From positions 130,431,302-130,495,301 of the forward strand of contig NC_039363.1 of assembly GCF_003573695.1 (NCBI RefSeq): a stretch of 64,000 nt of DNA, in the 5' to 3' direction. The stretch is from Papaver somniferum (taxonomy: Eukaryota; Streptophyta; Magnoliopsida; Ranunculales; Papaveraceae). Below the pieces are notes generated by a model that saw only the letters and a program-made list of their open reading frames with translations, searched no databases and was not told the DNA's origin. How positions within the stretch are numbered: the stretch's first letter is position 1; the number at the start of each line of letters is the position of its first letter. This document shows positions 21,523-34,087 of this stretch, one piece after another. The translations under genes and the position numbers were made by a program.

Positions 21523-24072
21523 TGAAAACACGGGGGGTACAACAACCACACCCAACTAATTCATTCAGCAATCTGTATGGACTAAACTCCAATATAATTT
21601 TGAGAGAACCAAGTTACTGAGTCTCAATCATGATATATATTAAAGATCTTTATCTCTTTCTAAACTCAATCAGTAAATCAAACAGATAGAAATCCGTGAA
21701 CCTGACTGTTATAAGAATAACTTGGATGGTACCAAATACCAGTGACCGAGTGTCAATCAAGTCTTATCCAACAAACAAGGTCGGATTTATCAACTATGAT
21801 TGAACTACGTACAACCTGTGATATTTCAATTATATAAAGAAAATATAATGCGGAAAAGAAATAACACAAACACCAGAAATTTTGTTAACGAGGAAATCGC
21901 AAATGCAGAAAAACCCGGGGACCTAGTCCAGACTTGAAAACCACACTTTATTAAGCTGCTCAGACTCTAGCCTACTACAAGTTAACTTCGTAATGGAATG
22001 TAGTTGAACCCTAACCAAGACTCACACCGATTACGGTACGCGTTCCTTACGCCTCTTGAGTCTCGCAAGACTCTGCACACTTGATTCCCTTACTTGATCT
22101 CACCCACAACTAAGAGTTTTCACGACCCAAAGTAGAAGACTTATAAACAAATTTGTCTCCCACAGATAAGTCTATTCTGGTTGTTGTTTCGGTCTTAAGA
22201 TATAGATCAAGGTGAAAAGGAAACTCAACTAATAATCCAGTCTTATACTCCCGAAGAGCAGCCTAGAAATATTAGTCACCTCACAATAATCTAATTGATT
22301 AACAAAAGAAGTTATTGCGGAATCACAAGAGTTTGAGACGAAGAAACTGTTGTGATTAGTTTTTATATCTTACCTATCGGAGATAAATCTCGAGAAAATC
22401 TTAGAGAAGATTAAATTCAATACGATAGAAAAAATAAGATCAGGATACACAACTACAGAGAAAATAGTTGGACCTGGCTTCACGAATCCCAAATGAAGTC
22501 TTCAAGTCGTTAACCCTAATAATGGTTTTCATAAGAACTATAAACCTAGGTTAATGGAGAATCGACTCTAGTTTGCAACTAGGACACACGAGGGTGTCAG
22601 AATTAGGTTTCCCAGATGTTAGAGTTCTCCCTTATACAGTATTTCAAATCAGGGTTTCTTACAATCAAAGTAAGACCAGCTTAGTAACAAAGCAATTAAT
22701 ATTCAACGTTAGATGAACTCTTGATTTAAGATTCAAGCTAAGTATGCTTAGAAAATAAGCAATCAATCTCCGACGTTAGATGGTATTAGCTTGATACATA
22801 CAAATGAAATATACCTATATTTAGATATGGGTGAATCGTACCTAAACGTGTATAACAAGTTGGCTCAATAACAGTTAACCGAAGTTATAGCCATATGAAC
22901 ACTTTTAGCTTGGCCATATTCATATAACACTTATAGATCAAATACGATAATCAATCAATCAATCATGATAGATAATCAAATGAATCTAAATGTGCTTTAA
23001 GAGAGTTGTTCAAATGTTCACTATCTTATAGAAATATCCATGAACAATTTTAAGCATATTCGGTTTGGTTTGTAATTGCACAAAGTACTTATACAATAAC
23101 CAATTCATGAATATAATTCCACGGTTTGCAAAACAAGTTCGCATACCTGAATTCATTAAAGTTCCAGGGACTTTAGTTCGCACATTGTGTTCGCAAACAA
23201 ACCCGAGTTCATGAGTATGAGTTGTCATACTTACCGATTTTAGAACCTAACCACTGTGTTCGCAAACTGAATATGCGAACCACAGTTCCAAACCTAGGCT
23301 AGTCTTGCCGTTCATAAATATTGTTCGCAAACAACAGTTCCGTACCTATCACAGGTAATCTCGTTCGCAAACACAGTTCGCAAACAAGAGTTCCGGACTT
23401 GAACTAGTACTTCACAGTTCACATACTAGGTACGTATACTGTGCTGTATCCAGAAATTGGTAGTAGTTCTAAAAATCTCATTCAATCATCGAAACATCCT
23501 TGGAAGACAGTAATCTTACACATACCACTACCTTCAAGTAATTTTCAAATGATTAATTGATCAATATGAAACTTCCCAAGTTAGCATCAAATGATTGCCT
23601 CACACAAATCACGTAATATGTTCAAGGTAATTTTCACATGATCATCTTGACTTAATATTTAGTTTCCAACAATGATTTTTTTATAACTAAACTCGTCAAG
23701 TAGATGATGAAGTTAAGCCAGAGTTAAGAAAGCTTCAACCTGTGTTTCGAGAAATATATAAACGAGATAAACTCGACTCAAAATTTCAAATGTGTATAAC
23801 ATAAAGCCTATATATCTATACGACTTAGTCTCATTAGAAGATATAATTGAATAGTCTTCTGAGTGATAGATAAGTTTTAGTCTCTGCGTACCTTTTGTTG
23901 ACGAATTTCCTCCAAGATCTTCTGTAGATCTTCTTCTTAAATTGGTGAACGTCGTGAAGTCTAATGCTCAACTACACACTTCTATCCTAATCCGAGACAT
24001 AAATATAAATACACTAGAAATCAATGCTTGATATAGCAACGCTTGTGAGTTCGACCGAGCAGTGCTCTAACA
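21523..24072 (-). mobile_element. Solo LTR D, C-family
   Basis: 2550 bp. On the minus strand it starts TGTTAGAGCACTGCTCGG (24072) and ends GTGTTTTCA (21523). A perfect target duplication CTCAT flanks it (21518-21522, 24073-24077). A TATA motif (minus-strand TATAAG, 22631-22636) lies at the same place as in the other copies. No internal coding region. The insertion splits LINE L's zinc-finger coding frame, which is in register on both sides once one duplication copy is discounted. Confidence 0.95.
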
Positions 24073-24549
24073 CTCATACTCTGTCTTATTGGTAATGCCT
24101 CATTTAAACACTTCCACATGAAGAGTTTTATGCATTGAGGTAATTCTGATTTCCAGAATTTCCTCCAGAACTTTTCTTTTGCTTCATCACAAGTATGGAC
24201 ACCACCTAGCTTATCATATAACAATTTAACAGTGAATATGCCATTCCTAGTTAATTTTCCATCTAGGCTTATCATGTTCTAAAGTATCATTCATATCAGT
24301 AAACAAACTGATATTTAGAATAACTTGAGCAATAATATGGGAAAGAGAAGCAGTGATTAAATCTTGGTTCCACTTATTTGTATAGGAGTTAGTCAAATAT
24401 GATATAAGTGTTAACATGACATTCTTTCCAGAATAGAATTGGTCTAGATTAATGTCTAGGTCCCGCATCCATTGGTCAGTACAAATGTTTATGGACTGTC
24501 CATCTCTTACTTCCCAACATATATATATATTTATGAAATAAAGTAACAC
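24073..24549 (-). pseudogene. LINE L C-terminal region upstream of LTR D
   Basis: Minus strand: GQSINICTDQWM (24512-24470) then, after a frame change near 24250, NGIFTVKLLYDKL and FWKSELPQCIKLFMWKCLNE. These match the I-W-T-D-x-W, G-x-F-S-V-K-x-x-Y and W-K-x-x-x-P-x-K-x-x-x-F-x-W blocks of plant L1-type LINE C-termini in the right order. Decayed. Confidence 0.8.
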
Positions 24550-24590
24550 TTTGCTAAATACACTTCCATATCTAAGATCATTTGTTAGAT

Positions 24591-25280
24591 GTCTTTATTG
24601 AAAAAATAGACTTGTTTTTGAAATACTTTTCTTTGAACATGTTTACCTATCACGAGTTCGGTTGGGTTAGGATTCTCCAGGCAATTTTGGCAGTCATTGC
24701 CTGATTTATTTTTCATGCATTTTTAAAACACAAGCCCCCCATGCTTATTGGTCGTTGATATCAAAACCTTAGAATTTGGTTCTTAACCCCACCAGAAACC
24801 TCTTTATATTGAATTGATCTTGTTTTTCATCTTTTTGGAAGTTTAAAGCATCTCATTTGATAAATGGGCATGCTTGAAAGAACTGATGGTTTAAGTGCTT
24901 CGGCGTCGAGCTCCGGTCACCGAAATATGCCGAACAAAATTCAAACAAAAAAAGAAAACTCTTGTTTACAAGGAAGTGTCTCTTTCCAAAGAATATTTTT
25001 TTATCAAATAGTCAGACTATGTCTTTGAAAACGCATCCCTATATCGATTTAATTGGTTTCTCCGTGATTGTAATTTTCCGACTTGCATTGCTCCTTGTCT
25101 TTCTCTTGTCGGAACATGAAACTTAGCTATGTATGATTTACGGTAAGTTTACTTGTTCCATAAAGGTTTATGGACATGTACTGAGCCGACCCATGACAAG
25201 GATGGGTAGTTGCCGACCCTGTCGGGCTAGCTTCAAGGCCACCTTTTGTCAATTCTAAGCCTTCTTTTTTCTGGTCCAAG
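24591..25280. other. No recognised feature
   Basis: Spacer between LINE L and the A-rich tail of LINE M. Open stretches are short and motif-free. Confidence 0.4.
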
Positions 25281-26606
25281 CCCTTTTTTCTTTTCTTTTT
25301 TTGCCTTTTTTTAATAAGAAACACTGAATAAATTAAGAAGAAACCAAGATTAAAGAATTTAAGATAGGAAACTGTTAGAGCATTGCTCGGTTGAACTCGC
25401 ATGTGTTGCTATCTCAAGCATGTTTGTCAATGTTAGTGATCAAAACTATAAGTCTTGATTTCTAGTCTACTATAGCTAAGTCTCGGACTATGATAGAAAG
25501 TGTAGTTGAGCTCAAGAAATCCATGGCGGATAATCATACAAGACGAAGAACTACTCAAGAAATTAGTGGAACTTCATCGAAAAAAAGGTATGTGGAGAAT
25601 TGAACTTATCTATCACTCAAAAGTCTATCTACTTTATCTCCTATCTTGAGACAAAAGTCGTTTTGCTATATAGACTTGGATTATACACATTTGCTATTTT
25701 GAGCCGAGTTTAACTCGCTTATCTATTTCTCGAAATTTGTGTTGGTAAGCTTTCGCTTTGTCCAAGTTCATCTTTACCTAGTGACGAAAGTCATGTTATG
25801 TTTCAATCACTTTGAAAATTGCTTTGACGAAAAATAGTTTGTGAATAACAACTATATAACGTCTTCTAAGAATGTTTCAATGATTGAAATGAGAGTTTAA
25901 ATTATATAACTAATGATGGATATAAGCATTGTTGTGGAAACACATATATGTATAAGTCCTTATTCCTTGAACCGAAGTTTGCGAACTTTGTTGATCAAGA
26001 GAACCGGAACAAAAGACGTGAAATAAGTCCGCGAACTCAGTCCACGAACTGGCGGAAGTTCTCGACCCGAGAAAATCTGCTGGAGTTTGAGAACTCCTTC
26101 CGGGAACTTAAGTCCGCGAATCCAGCCCGCGAACTTGATTAGGTTATATCTAAAGACTATTGTTTGTGAACTCATGTTTATATAAACTAAGGAATGCTAA
26201 TTGCAAACCGTGGCTATAAAGTTCATGAACCGATTCGAGTGAACCAAATCGTTTTTGCTTCAATTATGTCTTGTGTAGTTACATAATATTTCCTTGCAAT
26301 TGAAAAACTCTCTAACTAGTTCATTTGAGTCATTTGAACTTGTTATGGTGAAGAAGAATATGGTTGATATGAAAGTGCTCATATGGCTAACCATCGGGTT
26401 AACTATTGTTGAACCAGGAAATGTACATGTTTGGGTACGGTTACACAAACCTAGAAACGTGCATTTCATTTGTGTGTGACAAGCTAGGTTTTCGATCTAA
26501 CGATTGAAAGATATTAGCTTGAATCTAATCAGATTTTCATCTAACGGTGAATATTGAATGCTTTGTTACCAAGTTAACATTGATTGCAAACCCTGATTTG
26601 AAAAAC

Positions 26607-26615
26607 TATATAAGG
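26607..26615 (+). promoter_or_regulatory. TATA box of LTR C
   Basis: TATATAAGG followed by AAGAACTCTAGCAACT. The TATA position and downstream GAGAACTCTAGC-like block are shared with copies E and D, which fixes the family's transcription direction. Confidence 0.6.
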
Positions 26616-27565
26616 AAGAACTCTAGCAACTGGAAAACCTAATCCCCACACCTTATGTGTGATACTAGTTGTGTAAGCTAGAGCCGATTCTCCTTTAACC
26701 TTTGGTTTCTTCTTCTAAACCAGGTTAACGACTTAAAGACTTCACCGGGATTGTGAAGCCAGACCGATACTACTTTCTCGTAGTTGTGTGATCTGATCTT
26801 GCTATTTCTATCGTACGAGTACAATCGCAAAGATTGGCTTGAGATTGATATCTCTGATAGGAAAGATATAAAAGTAGTCACAAACATCTTCGTCTTATCG
26901 TTTGTGATTCCAAAATATCTTCTTTGGCCGCGTCGATTAAGATTATGGTGAGGTGATTGATAAGACTAGATTGTTCTTCGGGAATATAAGTCCGGGTTAT
27001 CAATTGGTCCATGTTCACCTTGATTTATCAAAAGACGGAACAAAACTCATAGTTATATCTGTGGGAGGCGGATTTATCTATTACCGTAGACTTTTCTATG
27101 TGATTCAGATTTGTTTATTAAAGTCTTCGACTTTGGGTCGTAGCAACTCTTAGTTGTGGGTGAGATCAGCTAAGGGAATCAAGTGCGTAGTATCCTGTTG
27201 TTTGAGGGTGAAAACAGTTTCTGCTGATTTTGGTAATTTCGAGTGTGTGGGTGAGAAACGATTCTAAACCCTAAACAATGTACTACAAGGGACTACTTTG
27301 ATTCGAGAGATCAATCTATACAAATCCGGCCTAAACCAAGAAATGGACGTTCCATACTTGCTTCAGTCACAAAGTGAAGGAGAAGGGTCGGTCTAGGGAG
27401 GGAATCAAAGAGAGTGTTGATACCATAATAGTTGATTCGGGAAGAGTAGTTGTTTGACGACTTGTATCATAAAGTGGAAATCTAACAGATGGGAAAGCTA
27501 ACAAGTGATTTCTGAGTGTTGTATTCTCCTGACCAAAACTTATTTTTTGGTGGAAATAGATGAGA

Positions 27566-27575
27566 CCTATTTATA
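27566..27575 (-). promoter_or_regulatory. TATA box in 3' LTR of A
   Basis: Minus-strand TATAAATAGG, conserved at 35044-35053 (5' LTR of A), 35612-35621 (B) and 17045-17054 (F), each about 330-380 bp from the same LTR end. Confidence 0.65.
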
Positions 27576-27904
27576 CAAGTCGCAACGAAACGTACCCTGG
27601 TCTCGTAATAAGTAGAAACGGTTGAGTAAATGGAAGAAAGCGGTAACGGGTAACGCCTGGAATTGATGTTTCCATAATGAAGGAAACGTTTCACCATTAC
27701 TTCTTGTATTTACTAACCGCCTCACTCTTATGACACTTTCTTGTAACGGGCTTAGTGTACGCCGCACGCTGTAAACGCCAGACCAATACCCTGATGAACA
27801 TCCCCCAGTTTGTGACATGTTTTGATGTCTCGAGTGTTTTGTGTAGCATGTTGCTATTGTTTGGAAAGTTGAGCTTGGGAGGCTTGCCGGCTCGGTGGTA
27901 ACCT

Positions 27905-29260
27905 TCGACGGCCGAGATTTTGCATCTTGAGAGGAAGGTTAGCCGTTGATTGTGGTTACCTTCCGTTTGGTAGCCAGTGGCGTGGCCATGATGTTGTCAT
28001 GGATTGAGCATGCTCTTGGCGTGGCTGATTAGGGTTTGGTGCCGTGGACAAAGAATTGGCATATCTAAGTGTGTGTCGTGTCCAAAGAGTTGGCAGCGTA
28101 GCCAAGAGACTTCCACAAGTCGTTTGGTGGAAAGTTTGTAGGCTGAGATTCGCATCTCAGAAGGAGGGGTGGTCGTTGATTGTTGCAGCCCTCCGTTTGG
28201 AAACCAGCGACTTGGAGGCATGGCAAGCACGACTCTTGCATGATCTTGGCGCGACCCAAATTAGGGTTTGGCACAAACCGTGGAACATTGGCTTCGCAGC
28301 CAAGAGGTTGCCACAAATCGTTTGGTTTGGTGGCAAGCTTGTACGGCTGAGATTTGCGTCTCAGAAGGAGGGGTAGCCGTTGATTGTTGCAACCTTCCGT
28401 TTGGCGGCCAACGACATGGAGGCATGGCCAGCACGACTCGTGCATGCTCTTGGCGCGGCCCAAATTAGGGTTTGGCACAAACCGTGGAATTTTGGCGTCG
28501 CAGCCAAGAGGTTTCCATAAATCGTTTGGTTTGGTGGCAAGCTTGTACGGCTGATATTTGCGTCTCAGAAGGAGGGTTAGCCGTTGATTTTTGCAACCCT
28601 CCGTTTGGCAGCCAGCGGCATGGAGGCATGGCCGGCATGGCTTTGGCATGGTTTAGGCGCGGCCAAGGTAGGATTTTGGCATAGTTTTAGGCGCGGCCAA
28701 ACTTAGGGTTTTGGCATAGTTTAGGCGCTGCCAAAATTAGGGCTTGGCATTGGGCCAAAATTTGCCAAACGTTGGACGGCTGAGATTTGCATCTCAGAAG
28801 GAATGGTGGCCGTTGATTGTTGCAACCCTTCGTTTAGAAGCCAACGGCATGGTTTAGGCGCGACTAAGCTAGGATTTTGGCATAGTTTTAGGCGCAGCCA
28901 AAATTAGGGTTTTGGCATAGTTTACGCGCGGCCAAAATTAGGGCTTGGCATTGGTCCAAAAGTTTCCACGCGTTTGGTGGCGAACTTGGACGGTTGAGAT
29001 TTTAATCTCAGAAGGAAGGTGTCCGTTGATTGTTGCAACCCTTCGTTTGGATTCCAGCGGCATGGAGGCATAGCCGGCATGGCTTTGACATGGTTTAGGC
29101 GCGACCAAGCTAGGATTTTGGCATAGTTTTAGGCGCGACCAAAATTAGGGTTTTGGCATAGTTTAGGCGCGGCCAAAATTAGGGCTTGGAATTGGGCCAA
29201 AAGTTGCCACGCGTTTGGTGGCGAACTTGGAAGGCTGAGATTTGTATCTCAGAAGGAAAG
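27905..29260. repeat. About 205-240-bp array in 3' LTR of A, 7 units
   Basis: Units start near 27905, 28137, 28345, 28549, 28772, 28989 and 29229 with GGACGGCTGAG followed by TTTGCATCTCAGAAGG. Most units carry the hairpin CTGAGATTTGCATCTCAG (7-bp stem, TTGC loop), then a GTTGATTGTTGCAACCCT block. The 194-codon ORF on 28065-28649 is a by-product. Confidence 0.85.
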
Positions 29261-29340
29261 ACGGTCGTTGATTTTGCAACCCTTCGTCTGGTAAACAGCG
29301 GCATAGAGGCATGGCCGGCATGGCTTTGGTGCGGAAGTGT

Positions 29341-29770
29341 GGCTGGCATGGCATGCCATTGGCACTATGGTGCGGATGGCATGGTTGGTATGCCTTTGGA
29401 GCGGAGATGTGGCTGGAATGGCATGCCATTGGCACAGTGGTGCGGCTGGCATGGTTGGCATGCCTTTGGCGCGGAGATGTGGCTGGCATGGCATGCCATT
29501 GTCACGGTGGTGCAGTTGGCATGGTTGGCATGCCTTTGTCGCGGAGATGTGGCTGGCATGGCATGCAATTGGCACGGTGGTGAGGCTGGCATGGTTGGCA
29601 TGCCTTTGGCACGGAGATGTGGCTGGCATGGCATGCCATTGGCACGGTGGTGTGGATGGCATGATTTGCATGCCTTTGGCGCGAAGTTGTGGCTGGCATG
29701 GCATGCCATTGGCACGGTGGTGCGGCTGGCATGGTTGGCATGCCTTTGGCGCGGATATGTGGCTATTAGG
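29341..29770. repeat. 70-bp tandem array in 3' LTR of A
   Basis: GGCTGGCATGGCATGCCATT recurs exactly every 70 bp at 29341, 29411, 29481, 29551, 29621 and 29691. Three units make 210 bp, a multiple of three, so all frames on both strands stay open. This explains the 151-196-codon ORFs, which are not genes. Confidence 0.92.
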
Positions 29771-30053
29771 GTTTAGCGTGTCGAAACCCTAGTTTAAAAT
29801 ATGTGGCACGCGTGAATGGAACGTTTGGCTAGCATGCGCGACTGGCATGTGTAGAGATGATACCAGTCACTACCGAGGGGGGATCTGCCGTGGAGCATGG
29901 CATTTAAATAAAAAAAGGTACCCCGGTAATTTTACGTAGACATGTTGAATGGTTTAATAAATGTGCTAGTGGCTATATTATTACTCAAGTGTGACGTCAC
30001 TGTTTGACTAAGGTTTTACGATTTTAACCCTAAACTAAAAACCACCATCAACA

Positions 30054-30068
30054 TTAAGTCCCCTGCTT
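30054..30068 (-). other. Polypurine tract of element A
   Basis: Minus-strand AAGCAGGGGACTTAA immediately before TGTTGATGG of the 3' LTR. Element B has the same block at its corresponding junction (AAGCAGGAGACTTAA, 38776-38790). Confidence 0.75.
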
Positions 30069-30299
30069 AGCTCGGAACAGGGGCATTGTTGCGAGGTAAG
30101 CATAAGATGGTGACAGACAAGGACAAAATGAGATGGGAAGTCATGAAAAGATGGTAAGGAAGATCCGTCTAACCTTTTTGAGAGGTAAGGATAATTCGTG
30201 ATTCCTGTATTGGTGGGTTTGCGTAGATTTTTCTCGTGGTGCTGCTAGCTAGGACGACGAGTGGTTGGCGTTGCTGGCTTGGCTTGGAAAGTCGTTGGC

Positions 30300-30610
30300 A
30301 TGGTGTGGCTTAAAACGGAGCCGCTGGCATTGGTCGGATTGGAATGAGAGTCGCAGGTATTGTACGGCTTGGAATGGAGCCGCAGGCATTGTATTGGCTC
30401 GGAATGGAGCCGCCAGCATAGTATTGGCTTGGAACGGGGCTGTTAACGTAAACTTGGCGTGGGCGCTGGCAGGGGCTTGGCATGGCGTGAGCGTTGGCAT
30501 GGGCTTGGGCGCTGGCTTGGTGTGGCGTGGGTGCTGGCATGACACGGTATGGGTGCTGGCATGGCACGGCGCTGGCTTGGTGTGGCGCGGATTGTTGGCA
30601 CCGTGAAGCT
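30300..30610. repeat. Degenerate ~30-bp GC-rich repeats in internal region of A
   Basis: GGCTTGGAATGGAGCCGCAGGCATT-type units, about 30-32 bp, followed by looser CTTGGCGTGGGCGCTGGCATG repeats. B has a cleaner version of the first array at 39000-39225. ORFs on both strands here are artefacts. Confidence 0.7.
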
Positions 30611-30688
30611 TGTCTTGCGGGCCCAATTGCCTTTTTCCATGCATTACTCAAATAGGAAATCCTTTCCTTATTCAAATTCCAAAAGTGT

Positions 30689-30704
30689 GACGTCTATAAA
30701 AGGG
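30689..30704 (+). promoter_or_regulatory. Core promoter of the antisense PMD gene
   Basis: TGACGTCTATAAAAGGG: a TGACGTC bZIP-type site overlapping the upstream side of a canonical TATAAAAGGG (30695-30704) on the plus strand, about 610 bp before the PMD start codon. It points away from the element's own transcription, so the gene appears to have had its own promoter. Confidence 0.6.
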
Positions 30705-31315
30705 TTTTCTCTCCTTTTTATCTCGTATCTTTGTTCTCACATCCTTGCTCTAGCGATAGATTGGTAGCAATAAAGCGGGCAAGCATATTCCAAGTATGTA
30801 TTCCAGCGTTTCTCTTTTAATCTTTTTTTTTTTGTATTGGTGCAAACCCTAGCCGTAGGTGTATCTTCCATGAACTTGTAGAAATATTTCAGCGTGAACA
30901 CCGCAGTAATGTTAGCCACCTCAATTATTATACAAAATAGGCATGCACGGGCAGGTGACTACCACCAATTCCTTTCCCACGAAAACCTAGTTTTTAGGGT
31001 TTCCTCCTTTTCCTTGAGGTGACTGTGTGCATAGTTTCCGTGGTGGGGCACGCTTCCTTGGACGGGTGCGTACTTTCCGCTGCAAGGTACGACTTTGGCA
31101 AGGGGCGTGCTTTCCGCGGCAACGTAGGGTTTTCCAGTCCCCATTTCTTCAGTTATGATCGTCATGGCTTGCAATTTAAAACAAATTGGTCCGCGTCCAA
31201 AATGGATTCTTCGTTGTTGATAAAGTAGTTTTCATGGAATTTGTAGTAACTTCTCTTCGTACTCCTTTCTTTGTTGTAGTTGAAAGCGTAAGCAGCTTAA
31301 GAAGGTTTCTTTAGG

Positions 31316-34087
31316 ATGTCAGCTGAGAATATCCCTGCCGTGGCTTTGAAAAATATTGGAAGCTCTAAGCCAAACATGAATGATGAATTTTTCACAACGT
31401 CCGCCACAGCTAGGAAAAATCATCCTAAGTTTGTGCCCGTCCTTCTGAACGGTTCAGATGGTGAAGGAGACACCCAGTCAGTTCGACCAGGTTGTGTAAT
31501 ACGATTTTGCCTTCAGAGGCAAGAGTATCCTGCTTCTTCCATTGACTTCAGAATCTGTCAGAGTCCGTTGCATTCTTTCGATAAGTGGATGCAATTCATG
31601 ATAAGTCAGGGTTGTGTAAAAGCAAATTTGATCAAAGCGCAAATCATTGGCGCTGTCACAGCTTCTCCGGCGCTTCAAATCAGGAAAGATATCCCTAGCT
31701 TAGTTGCTTTCATCTCCCGATGGTGTCTAGACACTCACACGTCCATATGCAGGTGGGGTGAAATGAATGTCTCTTTGGAAAGTGTGGTTGTCTTGCTGAA
31801 CCTTCCCATAATAGGGAATCTTGATATCACCTTGTCTGAAGATGAAGTACAAATGCACGCTGCTCTCGTTGCGAAATCAAAAGTCTTTGTCCGGAAGGAA
31901 AACGAGACTAGGTGTTTCTACAGCTGGTGGGTGTCTCAATGGTTCCCAGATGAGTCGGAGCCAGATCAAAAGAATAGTACGCTTCATGTCGCGACATTCT
32001 TGGTTCTTTGGTTATCCAGGGACATTTTTGACGACGGCTCTGGTAAGAAGGAAATAATGCAGGGTCTCATTAAGTTTGCCATTAAATTAGCGAAAGGTGT
32101 TGTTCTCCCCATTGGCGGCTTGTTTCTCGGTTCTCTGTACACACATTTGGATCATCTGGTTGCGGACATGCTGCTTCAAACGGCTACATGAAAGTGGACT
32201 CGTACGTCCATGTTGCTTTTCTTCAAGCATGGTTGTGGGAGCATTTCGAGAAGTGCGCTCCCAAACCGCTGGCTTTACTTCCCGAGTCTTGGGGTGGTTC
32301 TAGGATACTTCGCTGGGTGAACAGGCGCCCAAGATCTGGCTCGAACCTGGTTGACTTCCTTGACAACTCCTACACAATCAACTTTCATCCATGGGCTCTG
32401 GTGCATGGCTCAATAGTTCAAATAGACACTTTTTCCTCTGTTCCGAATACATCTTTGCTTTCTGAGAAGAATACGAGCTTTGGGGAGGTTGTGTTCATGC
32501 GAAGTTGCACGCCTGGTTTTGTACCGTCTTTCTTTCGAGGATCTTGTCTGGTAGTCTCTTACAACATTGACAGGGCGGCTCGACATATGGTATTTGACCA
32601 AGGGGTACCGCTCTCTCGTCAGTCGGTTGTTCCAGAAAACTTGTTGCCAGCTGCTCTTGATGCTAGTGCTCTTGCACCGAGTATAAGTCTTCCCTTCTTT
32701 CTCTCGGCACGAAATCCGAAAATAACTTCTAAGTATAACATATTTTGGCAGGACAAGTTCCTTGTCATTCATGGATTCGTGAATGACGTAATGAAGAATA
32801 CTTGTGGTAAGCCTTCTACTGCAACTTTAGCAAGACATCCATTGTTAAGGGATCATTCCTCACCCAAACGGAAATCTCATAACACGGACACGGACAGTCC
32901 CCAAAGAAGGAGAGAAGGTCGAAAGATCGTTCGGGTGGTCTTCGATCAGATTCAACGGCCCTTGTGACTTTCAGTTCTTCCAACGTTCGGGTATGTATTC
33001 TTTTTCTTGCCCACTCATTCGAATTGCATAGTTCTTTCGTTATTTAAAATCTTTCCTTATTCCTTAACCAGGGCGTGAACGCCTTTTCCCAGCTTGCGCG
33101 TAGTCAGAAAACGGTGGCTCTCACAGCAGAGGGTGGCAATGCTGAGCCTCAGAGAACAGCATCTCTCGAAGTAGAGGGTGACAATGCCGAGCCTTCTTTC
33201 GGTGAAGAAGAGATCGAAAAGGAGGAAAACTCGAATCTAGTGATGATGAAAATAGATCTTCCAATAGCAGCGCTGAGTCTTCTTCTAGTCAGTCTGAAAG
33301 TGAATCAGTTAGTCTTCCACGCATTCTTCTTCTTCCTTTCTCTCTCTCTTTTTTTTTTTTGAAAAATGTCTAAACCACGATATCGCAGGGAGAACCCGCT
33401 CCTGAAGATGGCCCCGAGGCGGAAAACCGTGGAGATACAACTTCGTTTCCAACCGTGGAAGCTGCGCCTGGCGACCCGGAAATGTAGGTCGATCAAGATG
33501 AAGATGTTGTTGCGGATCAATTAGCGGAGAGTGCTCCAGCGACCGCTGGAGCCATTGTAGTTAGGAATCCCTTGCCAGTTGGCGGTTCGGTTGTGGGCGC
33601 CGTTTTCGCTCCTCCATACTTATTTCCTTATCCAAATCATGTGTTGATCGGCGGCTTCAACGTGCCATCCAAATACGAGACGTTATATACCAAGATATGG
33701 GAAAGGTATGGACACATCTCCACAGCCAAAAAGGTTACTAGTCGGTTTGCGCTGGTCAAGCGTGTGGAGGAAGCTTTATGTTCGATTGACGACATGTGCA
33801 AAGTGACTGGCCATACCGTTTCTGAGGACGTGGTCTCAAGCTGGAAGTTCCATCGTGATGTGTGCGTAGACCACGGGTTCAACGTTCCCTGGTTTGTTGA
33901 AAGTTTCTCTGAGATCGAAAAGTTGCAGACCACGGCAGCTAAAGGCCATTCCGTGGATGAGGTCGCACAACAGGAGGCGGAGATCAAAAGGTTGTCCACG
34001 GAGCTGAAGCTGAAACGGGCGGATCTCGAAAGCACGAAGGAGGCTTTCTCTAAGAAGAGCAAGCCATTATTAGATGGTTTTCCTTGA
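31316..34087 (+). pseudogene. Antisense plant-mobile-domain (PMD) gene inside element A
   Basis: ATG at 31316. The first frame (to 32191) contains the PMD core: FDKWMQFM (about residue 88), WCLDTHT (136-142), GEMNVSLESVVVLLNLPIIG (148-167), the conserved T-H-T-F...G-E-M-T-x-T-L-x-D-V-x-x-L-x-G-L-P-I block of PF10536/MAIN-like proteins. It continues in a shifted frame (32188-32967) with YVHVAFLQAWLWEHF and WALVHGS. Downstream are a likely 81-bp intron (GT 32991, AG 33071), an acidic serine-rich exon, a second likely intron (GT 33308, AG 33388), and a last exon ending in a coiled coil (EIKRLSTELKLKRADLESTK). Defects: frameshifts near 32180, 32920 and 33230, and a TAG at 33485-33487. PMD proteins of the MAIN/MAIL1 group act in nuclear silencing and gene expression; here it is a decayed transposon passenger. 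Confidence 0.82.

Larger units (their letters stand above)
20600..24590 (-). mobile_element. 5'-truncated LINE L, split by solo LTR D
   Basis: Minus-strand C-terminal LINE parts flank the LTR insertion 21523-24072. The W-x-x-x-x-G-x-S-I-x-I-x-T-D-x-W motif (WEVRDGQSINICTDQWM, about 24512-24462) and the zf-RVT segment lie right of it; the rest of zf-RVT and an RNase H-like stretch lie left. No RT core or endonuclease is present upstream, so it is 5'-truncated near 24590. The 3' end near 20600 is estimated only. Confidence 0.75.
27199..30053 (-). repeat. 3' LTR of element A
   Basis: 2855 bp, TGTTTGAGGG to CATCAACA in plus-strand reading. It contains a minus-strand TATA box at 27566-27575 (TATAAATAGG), a ~205-240-bp array (27905-29260) and a 70-bp array (29341-29770). 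The long U3 (about 2.4 kb) is nearly all repeat; the R-U5 part is about 370 bp. Confidence 0.9.

Noticed and set aside
27255..27275. AAACCCTAAA-type words as interstitial telomere repeats
   Set aside because: Only single CCCTAAA units occur, at fixed positions of the LTR family; no tandem telomeric array.
29186..29792. Overlapping 79-196-codon ORFs on both strands
   Set aside because: The 70-bp tandem array keeps all frames open; peptides are periodic repeats of GMACHWHGG-type words. No start context or domain.
30249..30675. 113-131-codon ORFs rich in Ala/Pro/His
   Set aside because: GC-rich degenerate repeats next to the PPT of element A.
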